NCBI GenBank assembly: GCA_904420205.1
Contig: CAJFUN010000043.1
Coordinates: 1 to 64,000 of the forward strand
Direction of reading: 5' to 3'
DNA from: Candidatus Parachristensenella avicola
GTDB taxonomy: Bacteria > Bacillota > Clostridia > Christensenellales > UMGS416
DNA: 64,000 nt
Of the stretch, positions 6,879 to 16,291 are shown piece after piece. The notes beneath the pieces were generated by a model. The model searched no databases and was not told where the DNA came from. It saw nothing but the letters and a program-made list of their open reading frames with translations. Within the stretch, counting starts at the first letter, position 1, and every line of letters begins with the position of its first letter. A program made the translations under genes and the position numbers.

Positions 6879-8315
6879 ATGGATACCCGTCAAGCGCTTG
6901 CGCATATCCGGCGCGTGGCCGCTCAGGGCCCTTTCAAGCCGGATTGGGCGCAGATTACCGCCGCCTACCGGACGCCGGCCTGGTATGAGGAGGCCAAGTT
7001 CGGCATTTTTATCCACTGGGGGCTGTATGCGGTGCCGGCCTTTGGCAATGAGTGGTACGCCCGAAACATGTACCGCGCCGGAACGCCGGAATATGAGCAT
7101 CATATCAAAACCTATGGCCCGCCCCAACGGTTTGGATACAAGGATTTCATTCCGCTCTTTCGGGCGGAGCGATTCGACCCGGAGGCATGGGCCAGGCTGT
7201 TTGCGGCCTCCGGCGCGCGCTTCGTGGTGCCGGTGGCCGAGCACCACGACGGGTTCGCTATGTACGGTTCGGAGCTGAACCCCTTCAATGCGCTGAAGAT
7301 GGGGCCCCGGCGTGACTTAGTCGGCGAACTGCTTCAGGCCGTAGAAGCGCAGGGCCTGATCCCCGGGGCATCCTCCCATCGGGCCGAGCACTTTTGGTTT
7401 ATGGACGGCGTGCGCCGCCTGCCCGGCGATTGGGCAGGCAACGAGGCATTTTACGGCCCGGCCCAGGATGCCCCCATCCATACGGAGGATTATGATGAGG
7501 CGCCGCCCGACCAAGCCTTTATGGAGGATTGGCTGATTCGGACCTGCGAGCTTATTGACCGGCTCCATCCCCGGGTGCTGTGGTTTGACTGGTGGATCAA
7601 CCAAAAGGCATGGCAGCAGGTGCTGCCCACGCTGACGGCCTACTATTACAACCGGGCTTATGAATGGGGCTTTGAAGCCGCAATAAATTATAAGTATTCA
7701 GCCCTGCCGCCTAACGCCGGCGTGTTTGACGTGGAGCGCGGCCAGCTATCCGGCATCCGGGAGGCGCTTTGGCAGACGGATACGGCCATCTCTAAAACAT
7801 CCTGGGGATATACGGAAGACCAGCAATATAAGACGGCGGCCTCGCTGATCGCCGACCTGGTGGACATTGTGTCCAAGCACGGCGTGCTGCTGCTCAATAT
7901 CGGCCCCCGGGCGGACGGGACCATACCGGAGGAGGAAGCGGAGACGCTTTTGGCCATAGGCGCGTGGTTGTCCGTCCATGGAGAGGGCATCTATGGTTCG
8001 CGGCCTTGGCAGGTCTATGGCGAGGGGCCTACGGCCGTGCCGGAGGGCGCCTTCACGGATACCCAGCGGGCGGCCTATACGGAGCGGGATATTCGCTATA
8101 CCCAAAAGGGAAATACGCTTTATGCCTATGTGATGCGCTGGCCTCAGTCGGGCATAGTGACGCTGACAGCCCTACGGGATACGCCGGTCAACGGCGTAAG
8201 CCTGCTGGGCGAAGGCGAAGTTGTTTGGTACCAGCAAGATGCCGATGGCCTGACGGTGCATACCGCAGGGCGCAGGGACGACGGCTTGCCCACGGCGCTG
8301 CGGATTACGCTGTAA
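6879..8315 (+). CDS. alpha-L-fucosidase, GH29
   Basis: 478 residues. The N-terminal part reads KFGIFIHWGLYAVPAFGNEW (residues 40-59), the hallmark of GH29. EHHDGF is at 121-126, and the predicted nucleophile Asp237 is in VLWFDWW. The C-terminal portion is a beta domain. GH29 enzymes release alpha-linked fucose by a retaining mechanism. No signal peptide, so cytoplasmic action on imported fucosylated oligosaccharides is likely. Start 6879 is chosen for the AAAGGAGG at 6863; an upstream in-frame extension has no such site. It is divergent from the scaffold operon. Together with the GH20 gene at the left edge it suggests use of host or mucin glycans. Confidence 0.93.
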   Translation: MDTRQALAHIRRVAAQGPFKPDWAQITAAYRTPAWYEEAKFGIFIHWGLYAVPAFGNEWYARNMYRAGTPEYEHHIKTYGPPQRFGYKDFIPLFRAERFDPEAWARLFAASGARFVVPVAEHHDGFAMYGSELNPFNALKMGPRRDLVGELLQAVEAQGLIPGASSHRAEHFWFMDGVRRLPGDWAGNEAFYGPAQDAPIHTEDYDEAPPDQAFMEDWLIRTCELIDRLHPRVLWFDWWINQKAWQQVLPTLTAYYYNRAYEWGFEAAINYKYSALPPNAGVFDVERGQLSGIREALWQTDTAISKTSWGYTEDQQYKTAASLIADLVDIVSKHGVLLLNIGPRADGTIPEEEAETLLAIGAWLSVHGEGIYGSRPWQVYGEGPTAVPEGAFTDTQRAAYTERDIRYTQKGNTLYAYVMRWPQSGIVTLTALRDTPVNGVSLLGEGEVVWYQQDADGLTVHTAGRRDDGLPTALRITL

Positions 8316-8338
8316 CCTTACAATTGCACAGCCATGTG

Positions 8339-8366
8339 AAAGCGCCTGCCGGAGGCAGGCGCTTTT
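8339..8366 (+). terminator. terminator after fucosidase
   Basis: 12-bp stem 8339-8350 / 8354-8365 with a 3-base loop followed by TTTT. Confidence 0.88.
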
Positions 8367-9264
8367 GCTTCGTTATCCGGGCGGCTGACTGGATCCTATA
8401 ACTTAGGTGAAAGCATGCTTCGATATCCGGAGTCGCACTAATCGGCCGAGGGAGGAGCCCATTCTCCCCAGATGCACATCAGAGGGGCATCAGCCCCAAA
8501 GACAGCCCAGGTTGCCGCAGCCATTGCCAGCTCCTCCAGCTCAGGATAATCCCGGCCGGGTTCATCATCGCGACTGCAGCCGCATTGGAAAAAAGGTTTC
8601 CATCAAAATCAGCGCCCAGCCCAAGCATCCCTCGGGGCGCCGTTGGCCTGGGCAAATTGGGATCGCAGCGTTGGCGGGGCAGCTGTTCCGAAATGGAGGA
8701 ATCCGGTTTTCTGGCATGCCTTTGCGCAAGCCCCTTTCCACGCCCGTTACCGTAAAAGGCACTTTTCCCGATTCTACATTTCATATAGGCGCATCCCTGC
8801 CCATCCACTTGAAAGCGGAGGCATGGATAAGCGCTGATAAAGCTATTGCGGCTTCCAACATGCTGAGGCGGAACTCTGTCTGCCGGAAGCACCGGCTAAA
8901 GGCCACCAGCGCAGCATCGCCATATATCAGCGCGATAGCGGTAATTCGTTCATGGACGGCTGTAGGGTCATAGGGGGCTAGCGCGAGCCTATGCCGGCAA
9001 ATATTTTTGTTAAAGGGCATCCCTGTCACCGGCGTAAAACGCTGGGCCGGCTCGCTGCGGCCAAGAAGGCTAGCCGCGCAGCGTAATTGGTTTCGCCGGC
9101 CGGCCTTTTCCTCCATGCGGTCAATCACCCGGTTTGTGGCGGCCCCTGCTTTCGCCTTTACCCATCGCGCACGCTTTCGCCATAGTCCGCCTGCCGTTCA
9201 ACCCAAACTGCGCCTTTTCGGTATAGTGGATAGGAAGGGGAAAAGGGGGCTCTCGACAGCCGAT
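8367..9264 (-). other. about 900 bases with no intact gene; possible decayed minus-strand gene
   Basis: No frame carries a recognisable intact protein. On the minus strand, stretches of plausible protein appear in different frames: one from about 9128 to 8790 (for example ERITAIALIYGDAALVAFSR), another that ends near 8460 with PELEELAMAAATWAVFGADA. Stops interrupt each frame and no ribosome binding site is evident. This may be a frameshifted relic, or chance coding in GC-rich DNA. Confidence 0.3.
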
Positions 9265-9293
9265 TTGAAAAACCATAGGGGATGGAGTATAAT
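9265..9293 (+). promoter_or_regulatory. promoter of the ftsK-rimO-pgsA-cinA block
   Basis: TTGAAA at 9265-9270, 17-base spacer, TATAAT at 9288-9293; 62 bases before the ftsK start. No terminator is seen between the following four genes. Confidence 0.75.
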
Positions 9294-9354
9294 AAAATAT
9301 CATTAACATGCCTTCCTATGTCCATTTGCATAGATAACGAAGAAAGGAGCCAAT

Positions 9355-11847
9355 ATGGCACAGCGAAAAAGCGCGAAAGCCGGCGGCGGGAAAAAGAACG
9401 CCGCCCGGAAGAAGAAGACAAAAACGCAGGCGGCAAGGGCGGCGCGCCGTCCGGCTGCTCCTGAGCGCGCGCCGAGGAATATCAAGGCTGATATTGTCGG
9501 GCTTATACTGGTAGCGCTGGGCATCTTCTTCATGGCCTGCCTTTTCCAGCAGGACGCCGGGCTCTTGAGCCAGTCGCTTTCGGGATTCTTCCGGGGCTTT
9601 TTCGGCTGGGGCGCCTATGTGTTTCCGCTCCTCGTCGTTTTTGTCGGCGCAATGGTCCTGCTCTATCCGGATGTCCGGCTTTCTGCTGGGGTATACGTGA
9701 CCATCGCCGTGGTATTCCCGCTTCTTCTGTGCCTGGTGACGTTGTTTGCCACGCAAGCCATGAAGCTGGTGCTGGAGGATTACGGATACGGCGGCTTTGT
9801 ATCCCGCTGCTATGAATACGCCCAAGCAGGCGAGGCCAGCGGCGGCGCGTTGGCCGGCATGATCGTGTTTCCCCTGCTGCTCTATCTGGGTAAAGAGGGG
9901 ACCATTATCCTGTGCGTGCTGGCGCTTTGCCTGATCGCCGTGATCTGGGGCTTTTCCTTCCGGGCTATGTCCCGGAAAATTACCGAGAAGGTGGATACGG
10001 CCATACAGCAGCGTCAGAGCATCCGCCAGCAGAAAAGCCGCAGGCTGTATGTGGGCGACGTGGGCGGCGCGCCGGAGCCGGAGCTTGATCTGGAGCTGAT
10101 CGACGATGGGCTTTTTGCCATGCGGCCCGAGACGGAAGAGGAGCCGGAGGATACCCTGGAAGTACTGAAGGCCGAAGACATTGAGGTGGCGGCCCCGGTG
10201 GATCAGTCGGCCCCAGATATGCATATCGAGGTGGTGGAGCCGGAGGAGGAGGCGCCCCAACCGGAGGAGGACGATACGGAAGAAGCGCCCCAGGAGCCGG
10301 TGGACCAGGAGGCACCCCAGCCGCTGGACAAGCCCCAGCAGATGGCCATGGAGACGGCGCTGCCGCCCGAACAGCCGGGGGAGCGTTTTTACCAGATCCC
10401 ACCCATGTCCCTGCTGGAGAAATCCAAGCCCACCCACGCCGGGGACGATACGGCGCAGCGGGCCCGGAAGCTGGAGGAGGCCCTGCATTCCTATGGCATC
10501 CGCGCCGATGTCGTGGGGGTGAACTGCGGCCCGGTGATCACCCAGTTTGAAGTGCAGCCCGCTCCGGGGGTAAAAAGCAGTTCCATCGTAAACCTGGCCC
10601 AGGATCTGGCCATGTGCCTGGCTGCGCCCACCATCCGCATTGAGGCGCCCATCCCGGGCAAGTCGGTGATCGGCGTAGAGATTCCCAATACCAAGGCGGC
10701 GATGGTGCGCCTGCGGGATGTCATCGAAACCGCCGAATTTGACCGGGCTAAATCGCCCCTGGCCTTCGGACTGGGGCGGGATATTGTGGGTAAGACGGTG
10801 ATTGCCGATCTGGCCAAGATGCCCCATGTGCTGGTAGCCGGCACCACCGGTTCGGGCAAGAGCGTCTGCGTCAACACCATGCTGATCTCCATGCTCTATA
10901 AAGTATCGCCGCGGGATGTGCGGCTGATCCTGATCGATCCCAAGGTGGTGGAGATGAGCGTCTATAACGATATCCCCCATATGCTGATTCCCGTGGTGAC
11001 CGACCCGCAAAAGGCTGCCGGCGCGCTGAAGTGGGCGGTCAAGGAGATGGAGGAGCGATACCAGAAATTTGCAGCCTTGAAGGTGCGGGACATCAGCCGG
11101 TATAACGAGGTGATCGACGATCCCGCGCTTCATATGCCCTATATCGTCATCATTATCGACGAGATGGCCGATCTGATGATGGTGGCGGCGAACGACGTGG
11201 AGGATTCGGTCTGCCGCCTGGCCCAGAAGGCAAGAGCTGCGGGCATGCACCTGGTGCTGGCTACGCAAAGCCCCCGGGTGGACGTCATCACCGGCATGAT
11301 CAAGGCCAATATCCCCAGTCGGATCGCCCTGGCTGTCTCTTCGCAAACCGATTCCCGGGTGATTCTGGACATGGTGGGAGCGGAGAAACTGCTGGGCCAT
11401 GGCGATATGCTCTATATGCCCATTGGCGCCAGCAAGCCCACCCGCGTGCAGGGCGCTTTCGTGGGCGATGAAGAGGTGGAGCGCGTGGTGGAGTTCATCC
11501 GGAGCCAGGGCCTGGAAGAGACCGGCGGCTATGATGAGGCCATTCTGGACAAGGTGGAGAACTACGTGATCGAGAGCGACGATGCCAAGGAGCAGGGCGA
11601 GGGCCGGCCGCTGGATCCGCTGCTGCGGGAGGCGGTAGACATCGTGCTGGAGCAGGGGCAGGCTTCCATTTCCATGGTGCAGCGCAGGCTCCGGGTGGGG
11701 TATGCCCGAGCTGCGCGCTTGGTGGACGAGATGGAGCTATTAGGCATCGTGGGCCCCAGCGTGGGCAGCAAGGCCCGGGAAATCATCAAGACCCGCGCTG
11801 AGATCAACAATATACTGTCCGAGGGCGATTTGCCCCAGGACGGATAA
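9355..11847 (+). CDS. ftsK: DNA translocase FtsK/SpoIIIE
   Basis: 830 residues. After a basic N-terminus come about four membrane segments between residues 45 and 205, then an acidic, Pro/Glu-rich linker to about residue 340. The motor domain has Walker A GTTGSGKS near residue 496 and Walker B IVIIIDEMADLM near 600. A C-terminal winged-helix gamma domain (DPLLREAVDIVLEQGQASIS onward) reads polar sequence motifs. The protein pumps chromosomal DNA through the closing septum, and in endospore formers into the forespore. AAAGGAG precedes the ATG. First gene of the conserved ftsK-rimO-pgsA-cinA-recA-rny order. Confidence 0.97.
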   Translation: MAQRKSAKAGGGKKNAARKKKTKTQAARAARRPAAPERAPRNIKADIVGLILVALGIFFMACLFQQDAGLLSQSLSGFFRGFFGWGAYVFPLLVVFVGAMVLLYPDVRLSAGVYVTIAVVFPLLLCLVTLFATQAMKLVLEDYGYGGFVSRCYEYAQAGEASGGALAGMIVFPLLLYLGKEGTIILCVLALCLIAVIWGFSFRAMSRKITEKVDTAIQQRQSIRQQKSRRLYVGDVGGAPEPELDLELIDDGLFAMRPETEEEPEDTLEVLKAEDIEVAAPVDQSAPDMHIEVVEPEEEAPQPEEDDTEEAPQEPVDQEAPQPLDKPQQMAMETALPPEQPGERFYQIPPMSLLEKSKPTHAGDDTAQRARKLEEALHSYGIRADVVGVNCGPVITQFEVQPAPGVKSSSIVNLAQDLAMCLAAPTIRIEAPIPGKSVIGVEIPNTKAAMVRLRDVIETAEFDRAKSPLAFGLGRDIVGKTVIADLAKMPHVLVAGTTGSGKSVCVNTMLISMLYKVSPRDVRLILIDPKVVEMSVYNDIPHMLIPVVTDPQKAAGALKWAVKEMEERYQKFAALKVRDISRYNEVIDDPALHMPYIVIIIDEMADLMMVAANDVEDSVCRLAQKARAAGMHLVLATQSPRVDVITGMIKANIPSRIALAVSSQTDSRVILDMVGAEKLLGHGDMLYMPIGASKPTRVQGAFVGDEEVERVVEFIRSQGLEETGGYDEAILDKVENYVIESDDAKEQGEGRPLDPLLREAVDIVLEQGQASISMVQRRLRVGYARAARLVDEMELLGIVGPSVGSKAREIIKTRAEINNILSEGDLPQDG

Positions 11848-11856
11848 GGAGCGCAT

Positions 11857-13200
11857 ATGAAAAATCACGCGATAACGGTGGGCATGGTCTCCTTGGGATG
11901 CAGCAAGAACAAGGTGGACGCCGAGGTGATGCTGGCCAAACTGAGCCGGGCGGGCTACGCGCTGACCATGGACCCCGCCCAGGCCGACGTCATCATCGTC
12001 AACACCTGCGGCTTTATCAACGACGCCAAGGTGGAATCGGTTAACGCTATCCTGGAGATGGCGGAATATAAAAAAGGACGCTGCCAGGCGCTGATTGTCA
12101 GCGGGTGCCTTACGGCGCGCTATCCGGGCGAGCTGTGGGAGGAGATTCCCGAGGCGGACGCCCTGCTGGGCGTTTCCCAATATCCGGATATCGTTTCGGT
12201 GGTGGAAAAGGCGCTGGAGGGCAAGCGCATCCGCAATACGGCGCTGGACTGCCGCCTGGCAGGCTCGCCGGAGCGCATTCTAACCACGCCGCCGTGGATG
12301 GGCTACCTTAAAATCGCCGAGGGCTGCGATAACCGCTGCTCCTTCTGCGCTATTCCCGATATCCGAGGTCCCTACCGCAGCCGCCCTCTGGAGGAACTGG
12401 TGGAAGAGGCACGATGGATGGCCTCGCAGGGCGTCAAAGAGCTCATCCTAATTGCCCAAGATACGACGCGCTATGGCATGGATCTTTACGGCAAACCCAG
12501 CCTTCCCAGGCTTCTGGAGGCCGTCTGCCAGGTGGAGGGGATCCGGTGGGTGCGAACGCTGTACTGCTATCCGGAGATGGTGGATGAAGCGCTGCTTAAC
12601 ACCATGCGGCAGCAGGAGAAGGTTTGTCATTATCTGGATATTCCGCTGCAGCATTGCCAGGATACCATCCTGGAGGCGATGAACCGGCGGTCCAATGAAA
12701 AGCAGATCGAGACGCTTATGGAGCGGATACGGTCGCTGCCGGAGCGCTTCGCGCTGCGGACGACCATGATTGTAGGCTTCCCTGGCGAACAGGAGGCGGA
12801 TTTTGAAGCTTTGGTGGGCTTTATTCAGCGCCACCCCTTCGATCACCTGGGCGCTTTTACCTATTCGGCCGAGGAGGGAACGCCGGCGGCCGACCGCGTA
12901 GATCAGATAGAGGAGGACGTCAAGGCCCGGCGGCTGGACCGGCTGATGCAGGCGCAACAGGCTGTTTCGCGCCGGCAGCTGGAGGGCTACGTAGGCGCGG
13001 ACCTGGAGGTGCTGGTGGAGGAGGCTCTGCCCGGTGGGCGGTATGTGGGACGCACCCGCTACCAGGCTCCTGATATTGATGGGGTGACGCGGTTTACCGG
13101 GCCTCAGGGCTTGGAACCTGGATGTATCGTGACGGTAAGGATTACAGGAAGCCGTGAATACGACCTGGAAGGAGCGTTCGAGGATGTCGCTGGCCAATAA
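11857..13200 (+). CDS. rimO: ribosomal protein S12 methylthiotransferase RimO
   Basis: 447 residues. Three-part MTTase: an N-terminal UPF0004 domain with conserved Cys in SLGCSKN and NTCGFI, the radical SAM core with Cys157-x3-Cys161-x2-Cys164 (CDNRCSFC), and a C-terminal TRAM domain. It adds a methylthio group to an Asp of ribosomal protein S12 using two 4Fe-4S clusters. SLGCSKNKVDAE and the S12-type spacing distinguish it from the tRNA enzyme MiaB. Starts 9 bases after ftsK ends with AAGGAG upstream; its 3' end overlaps pgsA by 17 bases. Confidence 0.95.
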   Translation: MKNHAITVGMVSLGCSKNKVDAEVMLAKLSRAGYALTMDPAQADVIIVNTCGFINDAKVESVNAILEMAEYKKGRCQALIVSGCLTARYPGELWEEIPEADALLGVSQYPDIVSVVEKALEGKRIRNTALDCRLAGSPERILTTPPWMGYLKIAEGCDNRCSFCAIPDIRGPYRSRPLEELVEEARWMASQGVKELILIAQDTTRYGMDLYGKPSLPRLLEAVCQVEGIRWVRTLYCYPEMVDEALLNTMRQQEKVCHYLDIPLQHCQDTILEAMNRRSNEKQIETLMERIRSLPERFALRTTMIVGFPGEQEADFEALVGFIQRHPFDHLGAFTYSAEEGTPAADRVDQIEEDVKARRLDRLMQAQQAVSRRQLEGYVGADLEVLVEEALPGGRYVGRTRYQAPDIDGVTRFTGPQGLEPGCIVTVRITGSREYDLEGAFEDVAGQ

Positions 13201-13726
13201 GCTGACCCTGGCGCGGATTGCGATGGTGCCGGTTTTTCTGGTGCTGGCGGAGATCCCCTTTCCCCACCATATGACCTGGGCGGCGGCCGTTTTCCTCGCA
13301 GCTACGCTGACCGATCTGCTGGATGGGTATTTTGCCCGCAAGCATGGCACGGTTTCAGGCTTTGGGAAGATATTTGATCCCATTGCCGATAAAATACTGG
13401 TGTTGTCGGCCCTGCTGCCGCTGGCCGTCCAGGGGCGGCTGTCGGTATGGGTCGTGCTGATCTTGGTGGGTCGTGAGTTTATCGTCAGTGCCGTCCGCAT
13501 CCAGGCCAGCAGCCAAGGCGGGACGATCATCGCCGCCAGCCCCCTGGGCAAGGCCAAGACCGTGATGCAGGACGCGGCCATTATCATGATGCTGATGGAG
13601 CCGGAGCTTCCTTTTTTGAAGCTTTGGTACCTTTCCGACGCGGTTATGGCGGCGGCCGTGCTGCTGACGCTGTGGTCCCTGTGGGATTACTGCTACCAGA
13701 ACCGGAGCGTATTCAGCGGAATATAG
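13184..13726 (+). CDS. pgsA: CDP-diacylglycerol-glycerol-3-phosphate 3-phosphatidyltransferase
   Basis: 180 residues, integral membrane protein with about five helices. The CDP-alcohol phosphotransferase motif DGxxARx8GxxxDxxxD is complete (DGYFARKHGTVSGFGKIFD). The enzyme makes phosphatidylglycerolphosphate, the committed step to phosphatidylglycerol. The start at 13184 is preferred over an upstream in-frame ATG because AAGGAG lies 10 bases before it and it begins at the conserved NKLTLARIAMVP helix. It overlaps the end of rimO, so translation is probably coupled. Confidence 0.95.
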   Translation: MSLANKLTLARIAMVPVFLVLAEIPFPHHMTWAAAVFLAATLTDLLDGYFARKHGTVSGFGKIFDPIADKILVLSALLPLAVQGRLSVWVVLILVGREFIVSAVRIQASSQGGTIIAASPLGKAKTVMQDAAIIMMLMEPELPFLKLWYLSDAVMAAAVLLTLWSLWDYCYQNRSVFSGI

Positions 13727-13735
13727 GAGGCTTAT

Positions 13736-14977
13736 ATGAACGCGGAGATTCTATCGGTGGGGACGGAACTGCTCATGGGGCAGATTGCCAATACCGACGC
13801 CCAATTTCTTTCCCGGGGGCTTAATGAACTGGGCGTCAATGTATTTTACCATACGGTGGTGGGGGACAATCCCGGCCGCCTGCAGCGGCAGCTGCGCCAG
13901 GCGTGGGAGCGGAGCGACCTGATTGTGACCACCGGGGGACTTGGCCCCACAGAAGACGACCTGACGAAGGAAGCGGTGGCCGAGTTTCTGGGGCTGCCGA
14001 TGGAGCTGCATCGGCCCACCCTGGAGGCTATGGAGCGCTATTTCCAGGGGATTGGACGGGCGATGACGCCCAACAATGAGAAGCAGGCCTATTTCCCCAA
14101 GGGGTGCCTGGTGCTGGACAATCCCAACGGGACGGCGCCGGGGTGCATCGTGGAGCAGGAGGGGCGCATCTTTGTGGTGCTTCCCGGACCGCCGCGGGAA
14201 CTGAACCCTATGTTTGAAAACCATGTGCGTCCCTATCTTCTGCGCCGGGGCGATGCTAAGATTACTTCCCGAATCCTCCATATCTTCGGCATGGGCGAGT
14301 CGGAGGCTGCCTATCGGCTGCAAACGCTGATCGAGCGGCAGGATAACCCCACCCTGGCCACCTATGTGGGCCAGGGGGACGTGCTGCTCCGCGTGACGGC
14401 CCGGACTGCTCCCGATGAGGATCCGGAACAGCTCTTGGCGCCCATGGTACGCCAGATAGAGGCGCTGTTGGGCGACGTTGTCATTTCCGATGATAACGAA
14501 ACGCTGCCCGAGGTGGTGGTGCGCCTGCTCTCCAATCAAGAAAAGACCCTGGCCTGTGCCGAGTCCTGCACTGGCGGATTGCTCTCCAGCATGATTGTAG
14601 ACGTGCCGGGGGCCTCCGACGTGCTGCTGGAGGGCGCGGTAACCTATTCCAACGAGGCGAAAATGCGGCGGCTGGCCGTGCCGGAGGCGGTGCTGGCGCA
14701 GCATGGCGCGGTGTCGGAGGCCTGCGCGCGGGCCATGGCCGAGGGAATGCGCCGCACTTCGGGAGCGGATTTCGCCCTGGCGACCACCGGGATCGCCGGC
14801 CCAGGCGGCGGCACGCCGGATAAGCCCGTGGGACTCATCTATGCGGCGCTGGCTTCCGACAGCGGGGTGACGGTGGAGACTTACCACCTGAAGCGGGATC
14901 GGGCGCTGAACCGGAGAACTACCGCGCTGAATGCGCTGGATATGCTCCGCCGGCATCTTCTGCAAAAGCAGCCCTAG
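13736..14977 (+). CDS. cinA: CinA family protein (nicotinamide-nucleotide amidase)
   Basis: 413 residues. The N-terminal MoCF-type domain (residues 1-170; SVGTELLMGQIANTDAQFLS, TTGGLGPTEDDLTKE) is followed by a C-terminal PncC-type NMN amidase domain (about 250-410; AESCTGGLLSS, TTGIAGPGGGTPDKPVG). PncC recycles nicotinamide mononucleotide; the N-terminal domain acts on ADP-ribose-type compounds in related proteins. Gene order cinA-recA is classic in Firmicutes and historically linked CinA to competence. AGGAGG before the ATG; 9 bases after pgsA. Confidence 0.95.
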   Translation: MNAEILSVGTELLMGQIANTDAQFLSRGLNELGVNVFYHTVVGDNPGRLQRQLRQAWERSDLIVTTGGLGPTEDDLTKEAVAEFLGLPMELHRPTLEAMERYFQGIGRAMTPNNEKQAYFPKGCLVLDNPNGTAPGCIVEQEGRIFVVLPGPPRELNPMFENHVRPYLLRRGDAKITSRILHIFGMGESEAAYRLQTLIERQDNPTLATYVGQGDVLLRVTARTAPDEDPEQLLAPMVRQIEALLGDVVISDDNETLPEVVVRLLSNQEKTLACAESCTGGLLSSMIVDVPGASDVLLEGAVTYSNEAKMRRLAVPEAVLAQHGAVSEACARAMAEGMRRTSGADFALATTGIAGPGGGTPDKPVGLIYAALASDSGVTVETYHLKRDRALNRRTTALNALDMLRRHLLQKQP

Positions 14978-14982
14978 CCATG

Positions 14983-14996
14983 CGAAAATATGTTTG
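14983..14996 (+). promoter_or_regulatory. LexA (SOS) box upstream of recA
   Basis: CGAAAATATGTTTG matches the Firmicute LexA consensus CGAAC-N4-GTTCG at 12 of 14 scored positions (taking ATAT for the centre), with symmetric mismatches. It sits directly upstream of the recA -10, covering the -35 region. Confidence 0.78.
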
Positions 14997-15011
14997 CATT
15001 AGATGAAAATA

Positions 15012-15020
15012 TGGTATAAT
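15012..15020 (+). promoter_or_regulatory. recA promoter, extended -10
   Basis: TGGTATAAT at 15012-15020 with a TTGCAT-like -35 at 14994 (15-base spacer). The start codon is 31 bases downstream. Confidence 0.7.
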
Positions 15021-15051
15021 AAAAACATTCTGATACACGGAGGGCGATAGT

Positions 15052-16101
15052 TTGGCATCGGCGGAAAAGAAGAAGGCCCTGGAACTGGCTCTGGGGCAAA
15101 TTGAAAAGCAGTTTGGCAAGGGCGCCATCATGAAACTGGGAGAGTCCCAGTCGATGATGGATGTGGATATTATTTCGACCGGTTGCCTGGATCTGGATCT
15201 TGCCTTGGGCGTCGGCGGCCTGCCGCGCGGCCGGATTATCGAAATCTATGGGCCGGAATCCTCCGGCAAAACGACGGTTGCGCTGCATGTCGTGGCAGAG
15301 GCACAGAAAGCCGGCGGCACTGCCGCCTTTGTGGATGCGGAGCATGCGCTGGATCCGGTCTATGCCCGTAATCTGGGCGTAAACATTGACGACCTCTATG
15401 TATCCCAGCCGGATACTGGCGAGCAGGCCCTGGAGATTGTCGATGCCCTGGTGCGCTCCTCGGCGGTGGATGTGATCGTGGTGGACTCGGTGGCTGCCCT
15501 GGTGCCGAAAGCGGAAATCGAGGGCGACATGGGCGACGCCCATGTGGGCCTTCAGGCCCGGCTGATGGCCCAGGCGCTGCGGAAGCTGGCCGGCGCAGTC
15601 AGCAAGTCCAATACGGTCATTCTATTTATCAACCAGCTGCGGGAAAAGGTGGGCGTCATGTTCGGCAATCCTGAAACAACGCCGGGCGGCCGGGCGCTTA
15701 AGTTTTATGCGACGATCCGCATGGACATCCGCCGGACGGATTCCATCAAGCAGGGAACCGAGATTATCGGCAACCGAACCCGGGTGAAGGTGGTAAAGAA
15801 TAAGGTGGCTCCGCCCTTTAAAACGGCGGAATTCGACGTGCTCTACGGCGAAGGCATCTCCCGCGAAGGCTGTATCTTAGACCGAGCGGTAGACCAGGGC
15901 CTTATTGTTAAATCCGGCGCCTGGTTCTCCTATAACGGCGACCGCATCGGACAGGGACGCGAGAACGCCCGCAAATATCTTAAGGAGAACCCGGAGGTGA
16001 CCAACCTGGTGGATCAGAAGATCCGCGAGCTCGTGCTGGGAAAAGGGAAAAAGGAAGAAGAAGCTCAGCCGGAAACGGCGGAGCCTGCAGAGGAACTATA
16101 A
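15052..16101 (+). CDS. recA: recombinase RecA
   Basis: 349 residues from a TTG start preceded by GGAGGG. Walker A GPESSGKT at residues 67-74, followed by the conserved VDAEHALDP segment, Walker [12 protein letters not shown], and the DNA-binding loops ([18 protein letters not shown]-like region, GNPETTPGG). The acidic C-terminal tail is present. RecA forms filaments on single-stranded DNA, drives strand exchange and triggers LexA self-cleavage. A LexA box and an extended -10 lie directly upstream, so it has its own SOS promoter within the block. The rare TTG start is fixed by family alignment of the N-terminus ([16 protein letters not shown]). Confidence 0.98.
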   Translation: MASAEKKKALELALGQIEKQFGKGAIMKLGESQSMMDVDIISTGCLDLDLALGVGGLPRGRIIEIYGPESSGKTTVALHVVAEAQKAGGTAAFVDAEHALDPVYARNLGVNIDDLYVSQPDTGEQALEIVDALVRSSAVDVIVVDSVAALVPKAEIEGDMGDAHVGLQARLMAQALRKLAGAVSKSNTVILFINQLREKVGVMFGNPETTPGGRALKFYATIRMDIRRTDSIKQGTEIIGNRTRVKVVKNKVAPPFKTAEFDVLYGEGISREGCILDRAVDQGLIVKSGAWFSYNGDRIGQGRENARKYLKENPEVTNLVDQKIRELVLGKGKKEEEAQPETAEPAEEL

Positions 16102-16108
16102 CCAGATT

Positions 16109-16163
16109 GGGCCTGCCTGTTGAAAAAAGCTTCGGCGCTTTTTCTCAAAGGGCGGGCCTTTTT
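16109..16163 (+). terminator. recA terminator
   Basis: Outer stem 16110-16117 / 16151-16158 (one G-U pair) with an inner AAAAAGC/GCTTTTT hairpin (16124-16130 / 16137-16143), ending in TTTTT. Confidence 0.75.
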
Positions 16164-16164
16164 C

Positions 16165-16193
16165 TTGACAATCTATCTAAGTAAGGATAAAAT
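16165..16193 (+). promoter_or_regulatory. rny promoter
   Basis: TTGACA at 16165-16170, 17-base spacer, TAAAAT at 16188-16193; begins right after the recA terminator. About 92 bases of leader before the start codon carry no obvious gene. Confidence 0.72.
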
Positions 16194-16291
16194 AATATAC
16201 TGGATTCTATTTCAAAATGTGTTCTGAACCGCCAGTTTGGAAACGCTGAAAAATATCCGAAAATACGCATTATGTAAGAAAGGAGGTAAAC

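Noticed and set aside
9316-11400. Long open frame (694 codons) antisense to ftsK
   Set aside because: It mirrors the third-codon GC bias of ftsK, has no start signal and no recognisable domain.
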